From positions 1,066,837-1,130,836 of the forward strand of contig JACAXG010000032.1 in assembly GCA_018881555.1 (NCBI GenBank): a DNA stretch of 64,000 nt, written 5' to 3'. The notes under the pieces are model-generated. The model was not told the origin of the DNA. It ran no database searches and saw only the letters and a list, made by a program, of their open reading frames with translations. The stretch's first letter is position 1. Every line of letters starts with the position of its first letter. Made by a program: the position numbers and the translations under genes. The stretch is from Amblyornis subalaris. Lineage: Eukaryota > Chordata > Aves > Passeriformes > Ptilonorhynchidae. Positions 1 through 10,540 of the stretch are shown here, piece by piece.

Positions 1-3000
1 AATCTGTCCATGAATTTGTGCTTAAATTGATTTATTGCAGGCTCTGATTCAAAGCTGCCTTATTGCAGTGGCATTAGTAGGTGCTTTCCCTGTGTAGTTT
101 CCCTGAGGAGTGAAGTCAAGGGTAGTCTGGGGATGCACAGGTATATTGAATTGCTCTACTGTAACATGGACAAAGCAGAGTTTGCTGGTGTAGATTGACC
201 TGGAATAATGCCCATGAAGTTGCCTGTTTCTTGTTTACCACTCCAGGACTGATGAAGACTTCATCATGCTAAATAAAGATCTCATGAGTTTTACCAGGAA
301 CCTTTATCATCCTTATAATAGTGACAGAGTTTCTTTCCTTGCATGTGACTCTGTATTAGAGTGTTTCTTCTCTTCTCATTTTAAATCCTGTGAATCTAGG
401 AAGTGCTACTCAAGCAGGACAGAGCTGGCTCCTTGTAAGACAAAATGGTCCAGGACCTCAGCATGGCAGAAACATGGAACACAACTCTTGCACTCTTTGT
501 ATTTCCAGCAGGTTGAAACTGCCATGTTTGCAGTTGTCACTCAATATGCTCACTAAGTGCCAAGATACTAATCTAGGCAGTGGCATCCAATCTAGATGAT
601 CCCAGTTCAGAAGAGGAAAAGCTAATTCAGCCGCAGCAATGCAGAACAGTATTACTTGGAAGGGCTGCCCGTGCTAAGTGCCAATGCATTTGTCTTGTTA
701 GGCAGTAAAAGCCCTTTTCCTGACACTGCTGACACAAGACGAAAAGATAATTTTGCTTTAAACTACTTAGCCATGAAGGTTAAAGGTAACAGACAGGTGA
801 GGATTATTGGTCAGAAATACTAGAATCGTTTGTTCTTAACTGTTTTAGTTACTCTGCAGACAAACCATTCCTCCAGCAAATGAATTTTCAGAAAGACTAA
901 GTAGATCAGCAAATTGTTATGGATTTCCCTTTCTAAAGCAAGAAGCAGGATAAAAGCCAGACAAACCTTGCATGAAAATTCAAGTGAAGCATTAATGGCT
1001 GATAGTATGATCTCTTTCCACACTCCATTGATTTCAGCTCCGGCTTGAACTCTGTTAAACTTTAATGTCAGTGTAAGTTACAAAGTGACTTGCTCTGATA
1101 GAGTTACCACTCACCAAAAACAACTTTCAACTGCAAAAAGCCCTCTAAATCTAAGAGGTCAACTCAGTTTTAGGGGAAGACTGCAAAACGAGATCCAACC
1201 CCCTGAATGCAACAACTTTGTCACTGATGTGAGGTACAGCACAACGTTGTTACTTGCAGCAGCTGGTTGAAGAATTTGCCTTTGCCTCCGTTTTTCATGG
1301 AAAAGTCCAACAGGATGTCAGGCAGATGGGGGCAGCAGCACCTCAAACTGTCTGCATTACACTGGGCAAGCAAGAGCCACAGTCGGGGGAAGCTTCTGTG
1401 TTCCATCAACACAGAGCTTTTGTGTAGACTTCCATAAGCCGGCTTAAAACCACAGTGATCTGCTTGCCCTTTGAATGAATCCCTGTTTTTATTAACTATG
1501 TTATTAATCATAGATTTACTTTACTGTCTTACACTGTTTTGCCTATCTTTATCATAGTACTTATTTGCTGTATAGCATGTCTGCATCTTTCCAGAAATCT
1601 GTGAATCTGGAAAAATTTCCTTTTCACAGCAACTCACAAAGCACTCTGAAATCTGAGATTTATTTCAAAGTCAATATTTATGTCATTCAACCCTTAAAAG
1701 CAATGTATAATTCCAGAGAACCACAAAAAATCTGGGTAAGAGGTAAACCAAGGGGTACACTACAGGTTTTTAGCACCTAAAACTGAAATATTTGTGAAAA
1801 AAACCCCCACATTTGTACCAAATGCAGCAGGGATCCCAGCCTGTTGGGATTAGACTGGCTTCTTGGCTTGCGTCAAAACTTGAGTGTGGAGAAACAAATG
1901 CATCTGAAATGAACCTGCAACTCTGTCTTACCGAGGTATTATTTACTAATTATGGCATGAGAATTGCAAATTGCAACAAATAACCTTGCTTAACCCCATT
2001 ACTCTGCTATTGTCAGCACTTGGCACTTGCGAAACTCCTGTGTGCNTGAGTGTTTCTGCCTGCCTGCACTGCAGCTAGGGATTGCAAGTAAAAGCCTTGT
2101 GTCTGCTCAGCAGTTGGCAAAATTTTATTTGCCATAATTCAGTCTACATGAGTCAGCACTGCCTCCCTTCACAACACGGTCTGGCCTGTCTGGAAAGCTA
2201 CTTTCTCTATGGTTACATAGATGTTCTGTAAATCTCAAAATAATTTCAGTGCGGTAGGCAAGGAAGCCTTTGCCACGCTGAACAAACACAGTCCAGCTCC
2301 CCATCCACTACTAAATAATATCAGTGCTTGGCAGGGAACAAAGTTGGGACATGAATATTTTACTTTGTACAGCTATGAAGTAATAAAAAATCCTGCAAAA
2401 TGCATACAGTAGCCATTTGTTATTTTAGAACCTGTGTGGGCTTCTGGTTCAGAAACCAAACCAACATCTCTAGAAGTACTATTTTTGATGCAGTGCGTGC
2501 TTTGTGCCTTCTACGCCTTTTTGATAAACTGCTACTCAGAATCAGTATCAGAAGTGCACCACTCCTGTTTTGTTAGGTGTGGAAAGCAAATATTAACTTG
2601 TCCTTCTGTTTATCCCATTGTGTTTTATGCCTCCATTTTGAAATAAAGATGTGGGTTAAAAGACAGTATCTAGCATTTACTCAAANGGAAGAAAGCAGTT
2701 GAACACTGATGTAAATATGAAACCTGCAGCAGCACTGAGTGATAGCTCATTGCTTCTGTGTTTGCTGGAGGGAAGAAAGAGGAGAAAGAAAATTTAGCAT
2801 GAACAATAGAGCTGAATCTAATAAAGGGGTCAGAGCTGTCACTCCTCGGGTAGGTGTGGCTGTTCCTAAGTAGTTCTTTATAGCTGGGACAACAAGTTGG
2901 ACTCTCTAGATGAGGAAATGCCACTTATTAGCAAGCAAAACTAAACAGGACACTACAGAAGGAACCTGTGTAGTTCACTATTGAGCAATTACTGCTTTTT

Positions 3001-3559
3001 GACCACCCAGAAATAGTTGTCACTTCATATTCCTTGATCCCTGACCAGTAACTGTACACAAAGCGTGGCTTATTGTTGCAGTAACTGATTTCTGGTGTTC
3101 ATTTGTGTTCTGGCTTAACTGTCTATGTTTTAAACATACATTTGCAGGAAGATGTCTATCAACAAGCTTAGACACGGCCTGGTCAGAGGGCTTGGACATG
3201 GAAGACAAAGCACTCACTTCTGGTGTGTTTTCCTGCAGCAAAACAGAGAAAATAAGCAATATTATGGAGTAAACTAAGAGCAGAGAAGAAGTTCTATTAC
3301 CTACTGCCACTCAGTTCAGGCTAAGCAACTTTATTCATGATCTTTTTTGCTGTCAGTGGAGATCTTTCCTTATTACTCTAAAGATAGCAAAATTACCTGT
3401 TACAGGAGACTGAGGACAGAGTACAGATAATGATTAAAAAGTAAAGCCTTAATGGATGTGAAAACTGAGTTGCTTTTAATAGTAGTAGCTTCTCCATCTT
3501 CATTATATCTTGTTAGCTTTTGCTGTTGTATGTTGGTTGGGCTCAGACATGACAAGGAG

Positions 3560-3652
3560 ATCATAGAATCACAGGATGGGTTGAGTTTGACCTTAAAAGA
3601 TCATCTAATTCCAACCTCCCTGTTGTAGGCAGGGACACCTGCCACTAGAAGT
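3560..3652 (-). mobile_element. CR1 LINE 3'-end fragment, antisense
   Basis: The phrase tcatagaatcacaggatggg, followed by a diverged gaccttaaaagatcat and then ttccaacctccc..ggcagggacacctgccactaga, is the reverse-complement 3' end of an avian CR1. It is about 90 bp and truncated. Confidence 0.85.
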
Positions 3653-4679
3653 GCATGATAATAAATGATACCATAGTAATCCTAGAGGATAAAACATTGC
3701 TTATAGTAAATCCTACTTCTTTTCTGCTCCTCCCACACTCCTTCTTAATTGGTCTCCTCTGGTAGCTGTTGTGCTGTAACCCTGCCCCTATGTCTGGAAC
3801 AAGCCTCTATGCTATCATACCATTGGTTTCTTCTCCTTTCAGCTCCCTTTTCTATTACTCATCAGTTATTATTAAGCAATTTCTCTTACCTTAATGGCTT
3901 TTTCAAACAAACAAATTCATCCCTGCGTTTTTAAGTTGCTTTGCCACTGTCTACTTCTTGCTAGAAGGGTATTGTCACCAGAAGGAACTTTTATTTTACC
4001 TGGTATTTCACAACAGCCCCCAAAAACACATGCTGAAGCTTGCAAAAAGGACTCTATCCAAACCCTGAGATGCCCAAAGGCAGTATCTGTAACAGTGCCT
4101 TTAGGAACTCCACCTTCATAAAAGTCGTGTTTTTCTTTTGAACCTACTTCAAGCAGTAGTCAAACTCTGAATGGAAGTAAATTTCATTCTCCATTTTAAA
4201 GACATTTCAATGCAGTTACTAATTAAAACAAAAAAAATTAGACAAAGTAGATGTTAATACTAGTTTGTGCCTTCGATATTACTACTAAAACATCTCTGTA
4301 AGACCCTTAGGTTGAGTAGGAGTTAGTTCAACTTTACTTTAAGAATGCATTTTTTATAGCTGACACTAAACTTTGGATGTCTACGTACCGCATTTCCAAG
4401 GAAGAGTGACTTGAGGGACTGCTGCATTCAAATGTATCTTCACAACAGCCTGTGAGTCCTCTTCCTGATCATTAATTAATCTTACATATATTTATTGTAA
4501 TATATACCTCTGATTAGCTCCGATTCATTGTGATAATGCAGATGAAACATCATCAAATTTGTGCAGAATCAGAATACAAAAAGCTTTGATGTGCTAATTT
4601 TTTATACCAGGTTATCTCACTGGGGAGTCAGCTGAATTTTTAATTCCCTATGACTCCTCCCTCCCCAGGCAACAGGTCA

Positions 4680-5195
4680 AAGGAGGTGATTCTCAGACCC
4701 CACTGGGTGTCCAGCTCGGGGGTCCTCAGCACAAGAAAGATGTGGTCCTGTTAGAGCAGATCCAGAGGAGAGCATGAAGATGATGGGAGGGCTGGAGCAC
4801 CTCTGCTCTGAGGACAGGCTGAGCGAATCAGGATTGTTCAGCCTGGAGGAGAGAAGGCTCCAGGCAAATCTTATTGTGGCCTTTCTGTACTTAAAGGGGC
4901 CTATGAGAGAGATGGGAAGAGATATTTTCACTGTGCCTGTTTCAACAGGACAAGGGATAATGGTTTTAAACTGAAAGAGCGTCGATTCAGATTAGATATA
5001 AGGAAGAATTCTTTTACAATGAAGGTGGTAAAACACTGTCAGAGAGGTGGTGGGTGTTCCATCCCTGTAAACATTCAAGGCCAGGTTGGAGCAACCTGAT
5101 CTAGTTGAAGANGTCCCTGCTCATTGCAGGGGGTTTGGACTAGATGACCTTTAAGTGTCCCTTCCAACCCAAACTATGCTACCATTCAGTGATTT
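4680..5195 (+). mobile_element. CR1 LINE, 3' end of ORF2 and 3' UTR
   Basis: The text follows the CR1 3' part in sense: ggggtcctcagcacaagaaa, a ggagggctggagcacctctgc box, gaggacaggctgagcg, ttgttcagcctggagga, attagatataaggaagaatt, ggttggagcaacctgatcta and finally gatgacctttaagtgtccct tccaaccca. It is 5'-truncated and carries an N at about 5112. Confidence 0.92.
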
Positions 5196-5879
5196 TCTTG
5201 GCTTCAGTTTTGTCTCAAAGGAGATATTAGCCAGCATCTGTAGTTACCTCAAGTGAGATATATTGCTGTTTTCCTATAGGGATCTCACATAACGCAGATG
5301 GGTCATTCCCCATCTGTCATATTTACAGGATCAAGTATCCCAATGTCCTTTATGCAACTCCTGCTTTATGTACTTTGTCACCTCAAAGCCAGGGGTTAAG
5401 CACAGACATAGCCCAAGTCCATTTGCTTGGTGGGACTGGCAGTAACATTAATTATAGAAAAAAGGAACCATGAGGTTCCTTGAGAAGTCACCTGGTTCAA
5501 TGTTCAAGGCAGGGTCAACTGTATTTACCAAATTCCTCAGATATCTGTCTAACCTGTTCTTAGAGACTTTCCTTCATAGATTTTTATACTGCCTTTCCCA
5601 ATACTTAAACACTGTCATCTGTAAACTGATATGCTTTTTCCTATGAGAAGAAACATGTTTATCTGGTTTATTGTTATCTTAATCCTCTATAGTGGCCTTT
5701 ATGAACCTGTAAATTGTTATGCCTGATGCAAGCACTTGTCTTCAATACAGAGTAGGCTGGAGGTACTGCCTACACAACAAAGTCTCATTTAGAACTGCTA
5801 TATCACTATAATGTGCACTAAACAGATTAAAGGCTGCGTTTTAAGAGGTGTTAGAAAGTAATTAAAATAAAAAATGTCA

Positions 5880-6440
5880 GATGAGAGACTTTTTAATTGG
5901 GCTCCAGAGAAGCCCGTTCTTGATCCAGGGCTGCTTTGTTATCCCAATCAATTATTTGGAATTATATGAAGCACTGCTCATGAAATCTGCAGATGACTTC
6001 AAAACAGCCGAAGGCCACCTGGGCTGGGGGCCACCGAGTGATTTAAATCAGAGTCAGCAAGTGCCTCTTGAACAACGTGTTTTAATCCACCTACGTGGCA
6101 AATATCTATGTATCAAAGCTGTCTGTGAGTAGGATAAAAATACAGAGCATGTTTTTGGGCTGGGTGTGAGGGAGGAGAATGCTTCATCTTCAAAAGCAAG
6201 GAACCANATGAGGGCTGAGGAGGTCACGAGGGGTAAATGCATGAATGCTGCCAGTGCAATGTGGCAGCTGCAAGAGCAAACGCAAGCATCAGGTGTGTAA
6301 GCACAAATACTGCCCAGTGGCATGTGCTAGGATGTGACCATGAACATTGCATGGCACAGGAACGTGACTGTTCTGGAATCACCGTGAATGATAAGAGGTG
6401 TAATAAACTGGAAGGGCTCATTAGGAACCCAGAAGAATGA
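5880..6440 (+). mobile_element. Decayed CR1/L3-like LINE remnant
   Basis: The stretch gaaatctgcagatgacttca translates as KSADDFK, resembling the FADDTKL reverse-transcriptase motif. About 260 bp on, cagtgcaatgtggcagctgc and agagcaaacgcaagcatcag resemble the CR1/L3 'QCNVAAAKANA' region. Frames are broken and similarity is weak, so the assignment is tentative. Confidence 0.4.
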
Positions 6441-7149
6441 GTCAGTGGAAAAAATCAGCTCTGTATGAAGATGATGGGTAATTATCTACACAGCAAAAGC
6501 AGAGCAGAAGGGCACCGTGATCATCTGTGCAGGGCGAGATCTACTTGCTGGAAAAGGAAAACGTTTAGTGTTTAAAAATTACGGCATTTTTCATGTGTTT
6601 CCTTCGTACAGGATTCTTTAATTTTTGAAAGGATAAACCCCTGAAGCCCTATGTACGCTGAGCAGTGCCTGGCGTGAGCCCTATTTGGCTCCTGGTGCCA
6701 GCCCCCTCCTCGCTAGTGTGGGGGTCCCAGCGGGACACACTTCCCATGGAAAAGCACCAAGGGTGCTATTACCTGCTCCCAGGTGGAAAAATTACCTTAG
6801 TCTGGGAGCCCTGCCTGTGCAGAACAGAGGCCACAGCTTTCCAGCTTCCAGCGGAGGCAGGACTGGGGTACAGACGGAAAACTAAAGAAAAGGTAACTTA
6901 TGAAGCAGATGGGGAGGCAGCGGTTGGAATCCAGTGAGAAAAATGTGAGTGAGGACGGGAGTAAATCCTCTGTCAGGTCTCTAAGCAGTGCAGCAAAGGC
7001 ACCGACAGGCTCGGTGCCAACATCCCCAGGCCGCGGCACCGTTTGGCGAGCCTGGCCCACACCCGGGGGCAGCACCCAGGGCACTGCAACCCCTCCCTGC
7101 GGCCCCGGCCCCGCAGCCCGAGCACCGACAGCCCCGTCCCGGCTGCGGC

Positions 7150-7281
7150 GGAGCCCGGCCTCGGGCAGCGCCCGCCCCCGCTTCCTCCCCCGCCCCCGCC
7201 GCCATGTTGTGGGGCCGAGCGCCGCGGGAGGCGGAGGGGCCGCGGCCCGAGCGCAGCCGCGGCTCAGGGGCAGCGCAACAG
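7150..7281 (+). other. ITSN2: ITSN2 exon 1, non-coding 5' UTR (start approximate)
   Basis: Inside the CpG-rich block the sequence cagcgcaacag is followed by a good donor, gtaccggcgg, at 7282. The next plausible acceptor with coding continuity is 13 kb away at 20261, just before the start-codon exon. The 5' limit is a guess from the GC boxes and YY1-like site, not a mapped start. The exon contains an upstream ATG at 7204 in a strong context (gccgcc before it). Confidence 0.6.
7200..7211 (-). promoter_or_regulatory. YY1-type core promoter motif
   Basis: The plus strand reads cgccatgttgtg preceded by gc. Read on the minus strand this is caacatggcggc, which fits the YY1 consensus AANATGGCGGC. 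YY1 sites are typically found just downstream of transcription starts in CpG-island promoters, so this helps place the ITSN2 start a little upstream. It overlaps the upstream ATG at 7204. Binding is not shown by sequence alone. Confidence 0.5.
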
Positions 7282-9639
7282 GTACCGGCGGGGCGTGGGT
7301 GCGGGGGGCCGTCCTGCCGGGCCGGGCGGGGCGGGAGCGCGCCGGGGTTATAGCACCGCGAGTCGCTTTACTTATCTTTTATCCCCTTATTTGAGTCTGG
7401 TGGTGGGTTGTTTTTTGCTTTTTTTTTTTTTTTCTCTTTTCTGAGAGGGGGTGGTGCCGTCTGGGGATTTGGGCGGTAGCGGCGGTGGCTCCCGCTGCCG
7501 GCGCTGCCGCTGCTCGCCCGTGCTCCATTAGCGCGCTGCGAGCGGAGAGATTCCCGTGCCCAAACAGCGCCCGGAGTGCCCAGCGGAGCGCCCTGCCGAG
7601 GTGAGGTGACTCGCATGTGTCTGTAGACCCCCGGTTCGTTGTGGGGATGGTGACTTTGTGCCTTCTAGTTACTGTGAAAACGCGGAGTTTGGAGAAACCG
7701 AGCTGGTTTCTGCAGTTAAAGTTTGCGAACTGTTTTGCCTGTAAATAGACCGGCTTTTCTCGGTCTCGGCTCCTCACCGCGGCATGTCGTAACTCAGAAA
7801 ATAAAACGAGGCTGAGGTACGTGATTCGGTTCCCTAAACATTACGGTACCATTTTAAATACAGTAAATGGTTTTCACGGCAGCTGAGGCTTTGACATCTG
7901 TCACACTGCAGAACTCGAAAGTAGATCGTGTTTTAGATAGTGCCTGCGATCTTTAAGTTGCTCTGAGAGCGGTTCTCTTCAACATGAGTTGGAAATTCCC
8001 CGTCTACAACACTGGGATGAGAAGTCTCAAGCTGCTCGGCCCTTGCGGCCAGGCTGCTCTGTCTTGTGCATCGCTCTTTTGGGAAAATGATGGATTTTAA
8101 ACTCGTTCCTGTTGGTGCTGGCCTGTGGTGGCCGCAGCTCCCACGCCGGCGTGTGCACAGGGAAGCTCGGGGAGTGTGTGAAGCGGGATGTGGTGTGGGT
8201 AACATCGGTGGCACATAAATTGCTGCTTGCTTTCAAGAACTTTAAATCATTCTTCTGAAATTTTCTTGTAACAAGCGTCACTATCCGCTGATGCGACGGT
8301 GACGTTTAGAACTAATGAGAGCTAGGAACTAATTGNATAAATAGCTACCTGTGCTTCGTTCTGCTACCAAACCTGGTTCATTTTTGTTTCCTTGCTTCCA
8401 CCCTGCCTCCCCCGTTTTGTTTCTGTATGTTTTTTTAACTCTGACTAAGCTGGGAGGGGCATTCACACCACTGTACCTCTGAGTATTTAGAGAAATCTTG
8501 GTTCAGTCTTTAGGCTCCCTATGATGTGAAGAGGATTGCATGATCCCTGCAAACATGGATTTAGGCTGCTCCGTGCTTTCTGAACAGAATTTTTTGTCAG
8601 ATTATCCTCCTAGCTCAGATGCCTAAATTAGATCAAGTGAATATGCTTATCCTTTTAATTACTATCCTGAGGGAATTGCATTTACTTTTTTTTCCTCCAT
8701 CTGTACAAGATCTGAGGTATGGGACGTGTCCCTGGCTGAGTTGTAGCTGTCACCGTAATAGAAACAGAGTATGTTCCTGTAGCAGTAACAATAACAAAAT
8801 GGGGTACCCATGGTTTGTTTTTGCTAATCATAAAAATAATGGGGTTGTCTACCATAGGTGTTGGTCAAAGCACCAAAGCTTTATGGCTGCTTATTTTTTT
8901 AACCATTTTTGTAGGCAGAATGAGATAGGTCAAGGCAGAAGTGAGCCATGGATGATCTTGAACTGAGTTGTTGAGAAGGCTTTGTTTATTGAGATTCAGC
9001 TATTACAGTGATTTGGACTACAGCAGTTCTTATATCAGGGTTTTTTACAAATATTTCCGTTGTAGTCTTTAATGTTGAGAAGTGAATCGATTTCATGCCA
9101 CAGGAAAGTAGCAGCCATGAAAAATGAAGCTAACTTCTGTAGATGATACTATTTCTTCATTGAGCTGCTTGTCAGGAGCTGGTGAGGAAAATGAGGCAGC
9201 ATTTGGAAAGTGAAAGGTGATGTATGTGGTTTGCTTGGGGCATTATCAAAAACCTTCACAGTCCTTGAAAATAGGCATCTGTCAGGAAAATATCTTGGGA
9301 TTAGTTCCTGAAAGGCAGTGTAGTCCAGATTACTAGTTCCTGTCACAAATTGGAACAGATGTCTCTGGTCTGAGAGATAACCTGTTAGTTAACAGTTTAC
9401 AAGTAAATTATCTGCTGTTGCCTCAAAAGATGTAATTTGATCAGCATGTAAAATATGTAAAAAAAGCATTTAATGAGATTTTTCTTTTAAAGGCCAGAGC
9501 TGTTCTCTTTGCCATTTTAAAACTGGTTCTTTATTTGTGATGTTCATTTCTGGCCTATTTTCGCTTGAAAGGAAATATCTCCAATATCTCAGTCTTCAAA
9601 AAGCTTTTAACTGCTTCCATTTGTTTTTATTTACCTCAG

Positions 9640-10540
9640 ATGTAGTTATAGAATAATATTGTTTTGAAGGGATTTACAGAGGTCATTTGGTCCAACCCTA
9701 TGAAAAGTATGGCCAGCTCAGATCAGGTCACTCAGAGCTGTGTCTGGTTGTGTTTGGATTACCTCCGAGGGTGGAGATCCCAAAAACTCACTGGACAGCC
9801 TTCTCCAGTTTGGTATCCACAGTTGCTCAGAGTACAACATGACAACATCCCATCCCCTTGCCCAGGTTACCGGTGAAGACGTTAAATGATACTGGCCATG
9901 GTATCAACCCCTGGGGAACATCATTAGTTCCAACCAGATGGATTTTTGGACTACTCATCAGACTCCTTTGAGCCTGGTGGTCAGGCAGGTTTTCAACCCA
10001 GTTTACAGTCAACCTTTTCAAACTATATTCCACCAGTTTGGCTCTAAGGATGCTGTGGAAGACCTTGTTAAAAGCCTTTATAGCATCAAAACAAGCTGCT
10101 GTGCCCTGGTTCACAGAGCCAGTCATCTCAACACAGATGGGATGTGTCAGGTGTGATTCACCCTGGATAGCCCCATGCTGGCCGTTTCCCATCACCTTTT
10201 TCTTCTTCAAGCACCTGTTGGTGAGTCCCAGGAGGATTTGCTCCATGATCTTTCCAGGGACTGAAGTAAGATTTAGCAGCTGTCTGTGTTAGTGAACTGT
10301 GCCTCTTGCGTTGCCAGAAGGTGGGTCTGATGTTTGCCTTTTTCCAGTCATCAGGATCCTTGACCAGTCACCAAGACCTCCCAAAAATCACAGAACTTGG
10401 TCTGACAGTGACTTTAGCCAGTTTTCCTGCCAGTACTGGGGCTGTGATTTTTCCTTGTATCTGTATGCAACTGCTCTGCTTTCTCATTCTCAAGTTATTT
10501 TGACTTTCAGAAGCTGCTTTCAGGTCAGTGTAATGCCACA
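9640..10540 (-). mobile_element. CR1 LINE, antisense, with reverse-transcriptase remnant
   Basis: Read on the minus strand, 10246-9827 gives a broken reverse-transcriptase segment: MTGSVNQGTAA, then D-IKAFNKVFHSIL (the CR1 DFSKAFDTVSHSIL motif), VNWVENLPDHQAQRS and a diverged VPQG block. The plus strand from 9655 has the CR1 3' UTR phrase ggtcatttggtccaaccc. The catalytic FADD region and ORF2 C terminus appear to be deleted, since RT text passes directly into 3' UTR text near 9840. It is not functional. Confidence 0.88.

Larger units (their letters stand above)
1..6990. other. Upstream flank of ITSN2, no recognised gene
   Basis: AT-rich sequence with only short open frames that resemble no family I know and have no exon-like splice context. 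It holds a CR1 fragment at 3560-3652, a longer CR1 3' part at 4680-5195 and a decayed LINE stretch at 5880-6440, each listed separately. Elsewhere I see nothing I can name. Distal enhancers could lie here but cannot be read from sequence alone. Confidence 0.6.
7000..7620 (+). promoter_or_regulatory. ITSN2: CpG-rich promoter region of ITSN2
   Basis: This block is strongly GC- and CpG-rich compared with the AT-rich flanks. It contains GC-box runs (cccgcccccg around 7170 and cccgcccccgcc around 7189), an ETS-like cttcct between them, and a YY1-type site at 7200-7211. There is no convincing TATA box, which fits a housekeeping CpG-island promoter. The start site is probably between about 7140 and 7200, but that is inference. 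A poly-T run follows at about 7420-7435. Confidence 0.75.

Noticed and set aside
2434..2660. Possible 3' end of an upstream gene (open frame followed by aaataaag)
   Set aside because: No homology, no upstream exon, and a lone AATAAA is common in AT-rich DNA.
6900..7444. Several 120-165 codon open frames on both strands of the CpG-rich block
   Set aside because: They are Pro/Ala/Arg/Gly-rich, as any frame through GC-rich DNA is. They have no known domain and run past the likely splice donor.
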